A stretch of 64,000 nucleotides of DNA from contig JBKCNM010000012.1 in the NCBI GenBank assembly GCA_046297395.1, positions 1 through 64,000 of the forward strand, in the 5' to 3' direction. Position 1 is the stretch's first letter; each line of letters begins with the position of its first letter. The notes beneath the pieces are model-generated. The model saw nothing but the letters and a program-made list of their open reading frames with translations. It was not told the DNA's origin and made no database searches. The position numbers and the translations under genes were made by a program. The DNA is from JBEICQ01 sp046297395. GTDB taxonomy: Bacteria > Bacteroidota > Bacteroidia > UBA4408. Below, piece after piece: positions 34,697 to 43,106 of this stretch.

Positions 34697-35691
34697 TATC
34701 CAAGTTTTTCGGCAAGCAGTTTCATTTCAATCACCGGTGAAATCCTTTCGTAGATAATGTTGTAGACTGCACGGGTAATAGGCATATCAACCCCATACTT
34801 TCGATTTACTTCTTCAATACATTTTACAGCATAATAGCCTTCGGCAATCATGTTCATCTCCATTTGGGCAAACTTCACCGAATAGCCTTTGCCGAGCATG
34901 CTTCCAAAAGTTCTGTTTCTGCTAAATTGAGAGTAAGCAGTAACGAGGAGGTCACCTAAGTATGCCGGACTTTTAATATCGCGTTGGATGGGATGAACTG
35001 CTTCTACAAATCTTTGTATTTCCTGAATGGCATTGGAGATAAGCACTGCCTGAAAATTATCACCATAACCCAGCCCATGGCAGATTCCACTGGCAATTGC
35101 AAATATATTTTTCAATACGGCAGAGTATTCTGTTCCATAGATATCATCGCTTACTTTGGTTCTGATATACCTGCATGACAAGGCAGATGCCATCACGGAT
35201 GTCATGTGTTCGTCTTGACCGGCTATTGTGAGGTATGATAATTTTTCCAGTGCCACTTCTTCTGCATGGCAAGGACCTGTAATTACACCCATTTTATTTT
35301 CAGGTAATCCACATGAACTCATCAGGTAATCGCCAACAATCTGATTTTCTCCCGGAACAATGCCTTTGATGGCTGAGAACACATGCTTTTCGGCCAGAAT
35401 TTTTTCGTTTCCCCGGATCACATCTTTTAAAAAAGCAGAAGGTACAGCAAGAACGATGATATCATGTTCTGAGATGATGCGTGCGGCATCATCAGACAAA
35501 TCAAGCCTTTCCGGATCCAAATCAACACTGCTGAGGTATTTCGGGTTATGGCGGTATTTCTTAATAAAATCAATGGTATCGATGCTACGGATCCACCAAC
35601 CGGCAATCTCCACATTATTAAGGAGCATTTTAACAATGGCTGTGGCCCAGCTGCCTCCACCCAGTACTGCAATTTTCTTTTTGGTATCCAT
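34696..35691 (-). CDS. gpsA: Glycerol-3-phosphate dehydrogenase [NAD(P)+] (GpsA)
   Basis: GpsA reduces dihydroxyacetone phosphate to glycerol 3-phosphate for phospholipid synthesis. The 331-residue protein has the Rossmann motif AVLGGGSWATAIVKML, then VLAVPSAFLKDVI, SAIKGI, GVITGPCHAEEVA, the catalytic region EYSAVLKNIFAIASGICHGLGYGDN with its Lys, and GDLLVTAYSQFSRNRTFG. All are as expected for the family. It starts two bases after the upstream GT39-like gene and overlaps the next gene by one base, so lysS, GT39, gpsA and the hypothetical gene form one operon. The product feeds PlsY, encoded nearby. Confidence 0.95.
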   Translation of the reverse strand: MDTKKKIAVLGGGSWATAIVKMLLNNVEIAGWWIRSIDTIDFIKKYRHNPKYLSSVDLDPERLDLSDDAARIISEHDIIVLAVPSAFLKDVIRGNEKILAEKHVFSAIKGIVPGENQIVGDYLMSSCGLPENKMGVITGPCHAEEVALEKLSYLTIAGQDEHMTSVMASALSCRYIRTKVSDDIYGTEYSAVLKNIFAIASGICHGLGYGDNFQAVLISNAIQEIQRFVEAVHPIQRDIKSPAYLGDLLVTAYSQFSRNRTFGSMLGKGYSVKFAQMEMNMIAEGYYAVKCIEEVNRKYGVDMPITRAVYNIIYERISPVIEMKLLAEKLG

Positions 35692-35693
35692 AC

Positions 35694-37595
35694 TTATCTG
35701 TTGAGGGTAAAATCATAAAGACCCGGATTGCCGGGGAATGAATGAATTTGCATTTGATAAATTTTCACTTCTGCCTTATCGTGTTGCCAAAGATAAAACC
35801 TGATCAAATCTTCCTGCTTTACAGAGGGTGGTATCCTACTTGAGAAATAGATTTTTCGACGCTTGCCTGAATCCAGCCCAAAAGCCTTTGCCGAGGAAGA
35901 TCGCCAATAAACAACTTCATTGCCTCGTTTCACTTCCATCACCAATTCTGTGCCTTGCAAAGTTCCGTTGACCATGATATCAACCATACAAGTTACTATT
36001 TGTCCTGCGGAAACATACACATCTTTAACTGGCTTTTCGAAGGTAGGTCCATATGGATTTTTTTCACTCAAGAGCACATTGCTGTCGCAGGGAACCGAAA
36101 ATGACAACTGTGGCAGGTCTTCTGAAAATCCTTTGCCCGCTTTGGCAAAAAGATACCATTCGGAATTGTAAAGCCAGCGGCGTTCCACAAGGCAGGGATA
36201 TTTTTCCCGAATCAGATCGAGCGTTTCATATGGATTTACAAGATTTGACCATGCAAAACTGAAATAATCTGTAGTGGCATTGTCAACACTCTTACGAAAG
36301 GAAGCAAGTGAATCCCTTTGTGGAATAGCATAAAAAACATATTCAGGGGGATGGGAAAAGTGCCGCAGGGAATAGGTTCCGAAAAAAGCACTCTCAACAT
36401 TCAGTGTGTGGGTAATTTTTCCTTTCCCGAATACCTTATCTGCATTTTCTGCATAGGCTGACAATGCTCGGTATTCGCCGAAGAAACGGCGTGCATAGAA
36501 GTTTTTTCCATAGACAGTGATGAGGGAAATCAAGGAAAAAAGAATCACTGAAAACCATTGATGAAACAAGGTAAATGTGCGGGGCATCCTGGAGGTGAAT
36601 CCGAACACAAGAAATGGAGTGGAAAAAATCAAACCACTGATTTGCAGGATGGGATTGACTTTAATCGAGTAAACATAAAAAAATACAGGTGGCAACAAGC
36701 CCCAAATAAGGCATACCATGAGACCGGAAATGGAAGGTTTGCCTGTGGCAAAAAAAGTGCTCATTAATACTATAGAAGTCACTATCAAGAATGCAATAAG
36801 CAAGCTATGATTGAAGAAATAGGTGGTGAAATCGTTAAAAAAGGAAAGGTCCGGAACGCTTAACCATCCATCCGGGCCACCCACTCCACCATATCCTGTT
36901 TGGAGGATAAACAGATTGATATGAGGCACGAACAAAAGCGACGCGAGCAAGCCCGAAAGCATCCAGTATAGGCGGGACTTTCTGCCTAACAAAAAGAGAC
37001 CGGAGATACCTGTAAGTGCCACAAAGAAGAATGCCAGGTAATGGGTATACATGGCAGCAACCATGGCGAGTGCAGCAGCGATTGCGTATCCCATCAGCTT
37101 CCTGTCTTTGTCTTCGGACAAGATAAGCTGCAAGAACCAGACAACAAGTAAACAAAAAAATAAGCCCGGGGCATAAGGTCTTGCCAGGCGGCTGTAAACG
37201 ACAAACAATTGAGAAACGGAGCAAATGCCCAGCGAAAAGATAGCAGAAACATCTCCGAACCAATTCCTGCAAATAAGATAGATGAGAGGTAATGCAAGCG
37301 TACCGCAGAGAAAAAACGGAAAGCGAATGGCCCATTCTCCCGTGCCTGCAAGTTTGCAGTAATAGTACATAAATACCTGCACGCCTGCAGGGTGAAAATC
37401 TGGAACTACCCCATGAAGAATAAGCTCTGAGAAACTTCCGAAACGAATCCGGTCAAGCACACTTAACTCATCGGCTGTAATAGAATAATTACCGAGGTCC
37501 CAAAAACGGAGCAAGGCACCCAGCAGACAGAGAAATATGGCAACCTGACGGGATGATGCAGGTTCTTTCAACTTATCTATCCCCGGAAAATTCAT
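35694..37595 (-). CDS. GT39-like membrane glycosyltransferase, 633 aa
   Basis: The N-terminal 400 residues are a polytopic membrane domain with the family loop ITADELSVLDRIRFG (acidic residues after TM1, about 34-48). HPAGVQVFMYYYCKLAGTGEWAIRFPFFLCGTLALPLIYLI and several further segments follow. The last 200 residues are a soluble domain (FAKAGKGFSEDLPQL to FPGNPGLYDF) with beta-rich character, unlike the shorter paralogues at 32678 and 47152. It likely transfers a lipid-linked sugar in the periplasm; the acceptor is unknown. Its ATG overlaps the lysS stop by four bases, an unexpected pairing of a tRNA synthetase with an envelope enzyme. Confidence 0.8.
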   Translation of the reverse strand: MNFPGIDKLKEPASSRQVAIFLCLLGALLRFWDLGNYSITADELSVLDRIRFGSFSELILHGVVPDFHPAGVQVFMYYYCKLAGTGEWAIRFPFFLCGTLALPLIYLICRNWFGDVSAIFSLGICSVSQLFVVYSRLARPYAPGLFFCLLVVWFLQLILSEDKDRKLMGYAIAAALAMVAAMYTHYLAFFFVALTGISGLFLLGRKSRLYWMLSGLLASLLFVPHINLFILQTGYGGVGGPDGWLSVPDLSFFNDFTTYFFNHSLLIAFLIVTSIVLMSTFFATGKPSISGLMVCLIWGLLPPVFFYVYSIKVNPILQISGLIFSTPFLVFGFTSRMPRTFTLFHQWFSVILFSLISLITVYGKNFYARRFFGEYRALSAYAENADKVFGKGKITHTLNVESAFFGTYSLRHFSHPPEYVFYAIPQRDSLASFRKSVDNATTDYFSFAWSNLVNPYETLDLIREKYPCLVERRWLYNSEWYLFAKAGKGFSEDLPQLSFSVPCDSNVLLSEKNPYGPTFEKPVKDVYVSAGQIVTCMVDIMVNGTLQGTELVMEVKRGNEVVYWRSSSAKAFGLDSGKRRKIYFSSRIPPSVKQEDLIRFYLWQHDKAEVKIYQMQIHSFPGNPGLYDFTLNR

Positions 37596-39109
37596 TCAGT
37601 TTTTTCGGGCCTCATCTGAGGGAAAAACAATACATCCTGTATGGATGCGGAGTTGGTTAGAATCATGGCAAGCCTGTCGATTCCGATACCCAATCCGGCT
37701 GTTGGAGGCATTCCAAATTCCATGGCACGCAGAAAATCTTCATCGAGCACCATGGCTTCCTCATCACCTTGCTTGGCCATCTCCAGTTGCTCCTCAAAGC
37801 GTCTGCGCTGGTCAATCGGATCATTCAACTCTGAGTATGCATTGCAAATTTCTTTTCCGTTACAAATCACTTCAAATCGCTCCACAAGTCCGGGTTTGCT
37901 CCTGTGCTTTTTGGCAAGTGGAGACATTTCTTCCGGGTAATCTGTGATGAATGTAGGCTGAATAAGCTTGGGCTCAACCTTGAGACCAAAAATCTCATCG
38001 ATGTATTTAGACCTGGACATAAAAGAATCTGTTTTGATTCCCATGGAGGTAGCCGCTTCTGCCAATTCCTTTTCATTCATGTTTTCAATGTCGATGCCGG
38101 CAAATTCCTTGATGGCCTCATACATGGTGTATCGTTTCCATGGCCTTGCAAAGGAAATGGTATGCTCACCAACCATTGCTTCTCTTTTGCCATGCAAATC
38201 CATGCAAACCTGTTCAACCATGGTTTCAACCAATTCCATCATCCATAAATAATCTTTGTAAGCCACATACAGCTCCACCTGGGTAAATTCAGGATTGTGA
38301 AACCTGCTCATGCCTTCATTACGAAAATCTTTTGCAAACTCATATACTCCATGATACCCGCCAACAATGAGTTTTTTTAAGTAAAGTTCATTCGCAATGC
38401 GCAGATAAAGTGGCATGTCGAGTGTATTGTGATGGGTTTTAAAAGGCCTTGCAACAGCACCACCATGAATAGGTTGAAGGATAGGTGTTTCTACTTCGAG
38501 ATAACCTTTGCCATGCAGAAAGTGACGCATGGTCCAAACCATTTTTGAGCGTTGAATAAAAGTATCCCGTACATGAGGATTTACAATCAAATCGAGATAA
38601 CGCATGCGGTAACGCTGCTCAGGATCGGTAAAAGCATCGTGCACTTTTCCGTCTTCATCTACTTTCACAACAGGCAAAGGCCTGAGTGCTTTACTCAATA
38701 GCTTGAGACCTGTTACATGGATGGTAATTTCACCCATCTTTGTGGTAAACACATAGCCCTCTACCCCCAGAATATCTCCTATGTGGGTGAGTTTTTTAAA
38801 AACCTGGTCGTAAAGCGTTTTATCTTCTCCCGGACAGATGTCGTCACGGCGAATGTATACCTGAATTCTTCCTGTATCATCCTGCAATTCTGCAAAGCAG
38901 GCTTTTCCCATGTCGCGCACACTCATCAAACGACCTGCAAGAGAGATGTTTTTATAAGCAAGTTTATCACGCTCATAGTTGCGATGAATATCTTCGCTGC
39001 TGGCATTGATGGGGTAAGCCTCGGCCGGATATGGATTGACGCCCAGGTGAAGGAGATCTTCTAGGGCTTTTCTTTTTACTTGTTCCTGTTCGCTTATCGT
39101 GAGATTCAT
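37592..39109 (-). CDS. lysS: Lysyl-tRNA synthetase (class II)
   Basis: LysS charges tRNA-Lys. The ATG at 39107-39109 (MNLTISEQEQVKRKALEDLL) is preferred, since a promoter motif lies at 39136-39143, inside the longer alternative from 39226; this gives 505 residues, the normal length. The N-terminal OB fold holds AGRLMSVRDMGKACFAELQDDTGRIQVY. Class II motif 2 is FRNEGMSRFHNPEFTQVELY and motif 3 is GLGIGIDRLAMIL. Nothing essential is missing. It heads the lysS-GT39-gpsA operon and is divergent from the T9SS plug gene, with overlapping 5' regions. Confidence 0.96.
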   Translation of the reverse strand: MNLTISEQEQVKRKALEDLLHLGVNPYPAEAYPINASSEDIHRNYERDKLAYKNISLAGRLMSVRDMGKACFAELQDDTGRIQVYIRRDDICPGEDKTLYDQVFKKLTHIGDILGVEGYVFTTKMGEITIHVTGLKLLSKALRPLPVVKVDEDGKVHDAFTDPEQRYRMRYLDLIVNPHVRDTFIQRSKMVWTMRHFLHGKGYLEVETPILQPIHGGAVARPFKTHHNTLDMPLYLRIANELYLKKLIVGGYHGVYEFAKDFRNEGMSRFHNPEFTQVELYVAYKDYLWMMELVETMVEQVCMDLHGKREAMVGEHTISFARPWKRYTMYEAIKEFAGIDIENMNEKELAEAATSMGIKTDSFMSRSKYIDEIFGLKVEPKLIQPTFITDYPEEMSPLAKKHRSKPGLVERFEVICNGKEICNAYSELNDPIDQRRRFEEQLEMAKQGDEEAMVLDEDFLRAMEFGMPPTAGLGIGIDRLAMILTNSASIQDVLFFPQMRPEKTE

Positions 39110-39135
39110 TTTATTTGTAAAAAATTTAGCGACAG

Positions 39136-39143
39136 CAAAGATA
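39136..39143 (-). promoter_or_regulatory. -7 element of lysS
   Basis: The minus strand reads TATCTTTG, matching TAnnTTTG, 27 bases before the chosen lysS start. It is adjacent to the ATG (39144) of the divergent T9SS plug gene, so the two 5' regions are tightly packed. No clear -33 element. Confidence 0.5.
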
Positions 39144-40463
39144 ATGTTCTCGGTTATATGGTATAAAAGACCCATTGTGTTAAGGCTTGTCCTGCTTACT
39201 TGCCTGTTCTTGCCAGTGTCAATCATGGCGCAGGATGATTATGCCGAGACCGAACTGAGGTATGACAACATGGTCTATCGCAGCAAGATCAAAACCATCC
39301 AGTTTCATCCCTTGAATGCAGAAATGCAAGCACCCATTTATGAGCTTGGTAAAGAGGCACCGCTGGTGCTGAGTTTTGATGACCTGGATGCAGATTTTAA
39401 GCAATTTCATTTCACTTTCATCCATTGTGATTTCAATTGGCAGCCCAGCAGTCTTATGCCCATGGATTATATCAACGGATTTCCGGAAGATGCATTCACG
39501 GAAAGAGCCTCTTCTGCAAATACCATTCAACTGTATACCCATTACAGGGTGATTCTTCCTACACCCAACATGAAAATCACCAAATCAGGAAACTATTTAC
39601 TCAAAGTATATGAAGACAATGATCCTTCAAAACTTGTGCTGACCAGGCGTTTTTATGTGGTGGAAAAAAGGGTTTTTGTTTCGGCCAATTGTCATGCAGC
39701 TACTGCAATTGAAGACCGTAACTACAAACAGGAAGTGGACTTTGAAATCAATTTTGCGGATTATCCGGTTCAGAATCCCATTGGAGATATCATGGTTAGT
39801 TTGAGGCAAAACCAGCGAAGCGATAATTCCATCAATGATTTAAAGCCCATGTATGTAAAAAACAATTCCGTAACCTATGATTATGATGGCGGAAATGTAT
39901 TTAACGGAGGCAGTGAATTCAGGGAGTTTGATATTAAAAATTTGATGGTACCCTCGCTGAGGGTAAATTATTTTGAGCGAGAGGAAAACCGATTCGTACA
40001 TGCTTATCTCCAGAATGATGAAAGCAAGGCCTTTAAGCGCTATTCATTTGCAAGAGATATTGACGGACAGTTTGTTGTTCGCTGCATGATTGGAGATCCT
40101 TCGATTGAATCGGACTATGTGATGGTTCATTTTTCATTGCCATGTGAAAAGCCCCTGTCCACGGGTGATGTATACATGATTGGTGCTTTCAGCGGCTTTG
40201 CCTGTTTGCCGGAATACAAACTGCAATATGATGATAAAGCCCATGCCTATCGTTGCGCTGCATTATTTAAACAGGGTTTTTATAATTACCAGTATGTGGT
40301 AAAAACTCCCGGTAAAGCTGTCTTTGATGAAACTGTTTTTGAGGGAAACAGATTTGAAACTCAAAACACTTACCAAATCATGGTGTATAACCGAGGCATT
40401 GGTTTTTTTTATGACCGCCTGATTGGAGTGCAACAGTTCTTTTCAAATTCTTTCTCCCGATAA
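39144..40463 (+). CDS. Type IX secretion system plug protein (DUF5103)
   Basis: The ATG at 39144 gives a compact signal peptide (MFSVIWYKRPIVLRLVLLTCLFLPVSIMAQ) and 439 residues; a frame from 39099 would add 15 residues and overlap lysS. The DUF5103 pattern is clear: YAETELRYDNMVYRSKIKTIQFHP, PLVLSFDDLDADFKQFHFTFIHCDFNWQPS, FPEDAFTERASSANTIQLYTHYRVILP, FNGGSEFREFDIKNLMVPS and GDVYMIGAFSGF. Related proteins seal the Sov/SprA outer-membrane translocon on the periplasmic side. This fits the several T9SS cargo genes in the window. The other T9SS core genes are not here. Confidence 0.9.
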   Translation: MFSVIWYKRPIVLRLVLLTCLFLPVSIMAQDDYAETELRYDNMVYRSKIKTIQFHPLNAEMQAPIYELGKEAPLVLSFDDLDADFKQFHFTFIHCDFNWQPSSLMPMDYINGFPEDAFTERASSANTIQLYTHYRVILPTPNMKITKSGNYLLKVYEDNDPSKLVLTRRFYVVEKRVFVSANCHAATAIEDRNYKQEVDFEINFADYPVQNPIGDIMVSLRQNQRSDNSINDLKPMYVKNNSVTYDYDGGNVFNGGSEFREFDIKNLMVPSLRVNYFEREENRFVHAYLQNDESKAFKRYSFARDIDGQFVVRCMIGDPSIESDYVMVHFSLPCEKPLSTGDVYMIGAFSGFACLPEYKLQYDDKAHAYRCAALFKQGFYNYQYVVKTPGKAVFDETVFEGNRFETQNTYQIMVYNRGIGFFYDRLIGVQQFFSNSFSR

Positions 40464-41216
40464 TCAGCGTTCGAACCATGCATGCAGCATCTCCGGCCGG
40501 AGTAATTTCTTCTCCTCACCACTGATGTCGCGGATGATTTTTCCGTGTTGCAATTGAACAAGTCTATTTCCATAATCAACAGCGTGTTTCATGTTGTGTG
40601 TGACCAACACTGTTGTGCGTCCTTTCGCCTTGATTCGCCTTGCGGCCAGTTCCATCACAGCATCACCTGCTGAAGGATCGAGTGCGGCTGCAGGCTCATC
40701 CATCAGCAACAGGGGAACATCCGGCAATGATGCCATCAATACAGACAAGGCCTGTCTCTGTCCTCCCGAAAGTTGTTCCATGCTGCGATGAAGCGTGTTT
40801 TCAAGTCCCATCTGCAAACCCTCCACCTGTTTTCTAATTTCTTCTTCGTCTATTTTTCCCATCCTTCGAAAGGGGCTTTTTACCTTGCCATGTAGGGTGG
40901 AGAGCCTCATGTTTTCAAGTACGGTCAACTCTCCGGCAGTGCCCAAATGCGGATGTTGAAAAACCCGCGAAATCAATCTGCTGCGCAATTCTTCGGAGAG
41001 TTGTGTTACATCCATTCCGTTAATACTTATGCGGCCTTCATCCGGAAGCAAGCTACCCGCAATGAGGTTGAGCAGTGTTGATTTTCCGGAACCATTAGCA
41101 CCGATGATGACAGTGAAACTTCCGGGATCGAGTGAAAAATCAAAACCCTTGAATACCTGCTTTACCTGTCCGGTTTGCCCCTTGAATGCGAGGGAAAGTT
41201 GTTGGATGTTAAGCAT
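40464..41216 (-). CDS. ABC importer ATPase (TrpZ/BPD-like)
   Basis: This 250-residue ATPase has Walker A GANGSGKSTLLN, Q-loop SRVFQHPHLGTAGELTVLENM, signature LSGGQRQALSVLMA and Walker B VPLLLMDEPAAALDP, with the switch His in VTHNMKH. The sequence type is that of the ATPase in TrpXYZ-like importers. It overlaps the permease gene by eight bases and forms one operon with it and the binding protein. Its stop abuts the convergent T9SS plug gene with no space for a terminator hairpin. Confidence 0.9.
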   Translation of the reverse strand: MLNIQQLSLAFKGQTGQVKQVFKGFDFSLDPGSFTVIIGANGSGKSTLLNLIAGSLLPDEGRISINGMDVTQLSEELRSRLISRVFQHPHLGTAGELTVLENMRLSTLHGKVKSPFRRMGKIDEEEIRKQVEGLQMGLENTLHRSMEQLSGGQRQALSVLMASLPDVPLLLMDEPAAALDPSAGDAVMELAARRIKAKGRTTVLVTHNMKHAVDYGNRLVQLQHGKIIRDISGEEKKLLRPEMLHAWFER

Positions 41217-42066
41217 GATGCGAGGATTTACGGAACAGGATTGGGATAGCCATGATTCCCAGCACCAATAAGGATGAAATCAGCTTAAGCAAAACAGGAT
41301 CTATCCCCAATGAAAGAGAAAAAGCGAGGATGAACCTAAACAACATGGTGGCCGGAAGCAACATGAACAAACGAATGAGCAAACTTCGTACACCAAATGC
41401 TTGCAAGAGTGTTTCTGAAATCATGACTGAGCCAAGGCCGGCAATCACGATACCAATGCCCATTCCCATGTCGGCAAATCCATGAAATCTGGCCACCATG
41501 GCACCCGAGAGCGCAGTGAAGCCATTGGCAATCATGAGCCCGGCAATGCGCATACGGCCCGGAAAAATGCCTTGCGATTTAACCATCTGCTCGGCATGTC
41601 CTGTAGCACGCATGGCCAAGCCATAATCGGAATACAACAACCATGATATACCACCCAGACATATCATCAACACAAGCAAATAAATGAACCATGACTCAAA
41701 AAATGAATCTGCATCGGGACTCAATGGCAAACTCATGTTGGATTTACCCAAAAGGAGTAGGTTGATGCTATAAAGAGCTGTCATCACCAAGATGCCTGAG
41801 AGCAAGGGTTGAATATTGAGTTTTTCATTGATGATGCCTGTAAGAAATCCGCCCAAGCCTCCTGCAAAAAATGCCAACAGGAGGACGGGGAGTATGGGCT
41901 GTTCGGTATTTTGCATCATGAGAGCATAAACAACAGCACCCGAGGTAAATGTGCCATCAGTGGTGATATCAGGCAATTTAAAAATTCTCAGTGTCACAAA
42001 AATGCCCAGGCTCATGAGGGCATAGGCAAGTGAAACCTGTATGGCAGCAAGATACATGTCCATCAC
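41209..42066 (-). CDS. ABC importer permease (branched-chain/TrpY-like)
   Basis: This 285-residue inner-membrane protein has about eight segments. SLAYALMSLGIFVTLRIFKLPDITTDGTFTSGAVVYALM is the mark of the LivH/BPD_transp_2-related permeases paired with ABC_sub_bind proteins. GLAMRATGHAEQMVKSQGI and a C-terminal VRSLLIRLFMLLPATMLFRFI follow. The start overlaps the binding-protein stop by four bases. It should form the channel of a small-molecule importer; tryptophan or a related compound is possible for this family but cannot be shown here. Confidence 0.88.
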   Translation of the reverse strand: MMDMYLAAIQVSLAYALMSLGIFVTLRIFKLPDITTDGTFTSGAVVYALMMQNTEQPILPVLLLAFFAGGLGGFLTGIINEKLNIQPLLSGILVMTALYSINLLLLGKSNMSLPLSPDADSFFESWFIYLLVLMICLGGISWLLYSDYGLAMRATGHAEQMVKSQGIFPGRMRIAGLMIANGFTALSGAMVARFHGFADMGMGIGIVIAGLGSVMISETLLQAFGVRSLLIRLFMLLPATMLFRFILAFSLSLGIDPVLLKLISSLLVLGIMAIPILFRKSSHHA

Positions 42067-43010
42067 ATAAGGATCCAGGTGCTATCGGCCTGCAATTTAA
42101 AATGTGCAGCTTTTTTGCGGTTCATCATCTTTATCCGTCCTTTCAGCAGCACAGGCTTGGGTAAAACGGAGGGATTTTTTAAATAGGCTGCCATCTGCTC
42201 ACCCGACTGCTCACCCCAGCGATACATATCGGCTCCGTAGGCTGCGAGCGCACCACGCTTTACCAATCCTGATTCACTGGTAAAGACCGGTATATTCTTT
42301 TTGTCGCAGGTTCTAATGATGGTTTCAAAGGCAGCAAAAACCGAATTGTCCGGCAAAGCAAAAAAAGCATCGGGTGACTCCTGTAGCATGGAGAGCATGG
42401 CCTGCTGCACCTCTGATGATTGATTGATGCCACGACTGGTTAAGTTGATATGCAGGGCTTCACAGAGCACTTGCATTCTTTTGAGTGCAAGCACCGATTG
42501 TACTTCAGCCAAGTTGTATAATACAGCCAAAGATTGGATACCCGGCACGAGTGTTTTCATCAGCATCACCGAAGTATCGATGTAATCCTGAGTTTCGTAA
42601 ACACCAAAAAGCTGTTTGGGATAATGAAGACTGTCCTTACACAAACCGGCAAGCACAGGTTCAGGAGAAACCATCATGCATACGGGAATGCCTTTTCCGT
42701 GCTGCACAGCTGTGATGGTGCTTACGGTGGGATTAGTGGCAATGGCAGTGACCTGAGCGGATGTAAAATAATCGCAGGCCTGCACCAGCGTTGGCACATC
42801 GCCCTGGGCATTGCGGTATTCAATGGAAAAATCATTTTTCCCCGAAACAAAACCATTCGCTGCAAGGGCATCACAAAAACCTTTGTGAGCCTGTTCGAGA
42901 GTTTCGTCCTTAAATGCATCCAGAAAACCCACTGTAATGCCTTTTCTTGGACTTTGACAGGAGACTTGGAAGAGGATGACAGAAAGAAAAAAAAGTCGGC
43001 GCATGAACAT
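42063..43010 (-). CDS. ABC importer substrate-binding lipoprotein (ABC_sub_bind, TrpX-like)
   Basis: The 315-residue protein opens with a lipoprotein signal (MFMRRLFFLSVILFQVSC, Cys at 18). The ABC_sub_bind pattern follows, with ITVGFLDAFKDETLEQAHKGFCDAL, IEYRNAQGDVPTLVQACDYF, VTAIATNPTVSTITAVQHGKGIPVCMMVSPEPVLAG and DAFFALPDNSVFAAFETI. It should hold the ligand at the outer face of the inner membrane for the permease/ATPase encoded downstream. A TAACTTTG motif on the minus strand (43024-43031) lies 13 bases before the start. Three-gene operon order is binding protein, permease, ATPase. Confidence 0.88.
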   Translation of the reverse strand: MFMRRLFFLSVILFQVSCQSPRKGITVGFLDAFKDETLEQAHKGFCDALAANGFVSGKNDFSIEYRNAQGDVPTLVQACDYFTSAQVTAIATNPTVSTITAVQHGKGIPVCMMVSPEPVLAGLCKDSLHYPKQLFGVYETQDYIDTSVMLMKTLVPGIQSLAVLYNLAEVQSVLALKRMQVLCEALHINLTSRGINQSSEVQQAMLSMLQESPDAFFALPDNSVFAAFETIIRTCDKKNIPVFTSESGLVKRGALAAYGADMYRWGEQSGEQMAAYLKNPSVLPKPVLLKGRIKMMNRKKAAHFKLQADSTWILM

Positions 43011-43023
43011 GGTTTGGTTTGCC

Positions 43024-43031
43024 CAAAGTTA
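43024..43031 (-). promoter_or_regulatory. -7 element of the ABC importer operon
   Basis: The minus strand reads TAACTTTG, a TAnnTTTG match, 13 bases before the binding-protein start. No -33 element at the ideal distance is seen. It is divergent from the promoter at 43060-43090. Confidence 0.45.
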
Positions 43032-43059
43032 CGATTTGCCATGGACAAGGAGAGATACT

Positions 43060-43090
43060 TTTGAAGGGCGGGAAAAAATCTTTAGGTTTG
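43060..43090 (+). promoter_or_regulatory. Promoter of the SDR/TauE/SpoIIE operon
   Basis: TTTG at 43060-43063 is followed after 19 bases by TAGGTTTG at 43083-43090, an excellent match to the Bacteroidota -33/-7 pattern. The ATG follows 16 bases later. Confidence 0.7.
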
Positions 43091-43106
43091 AGCCATACAA
43101 AACAAC

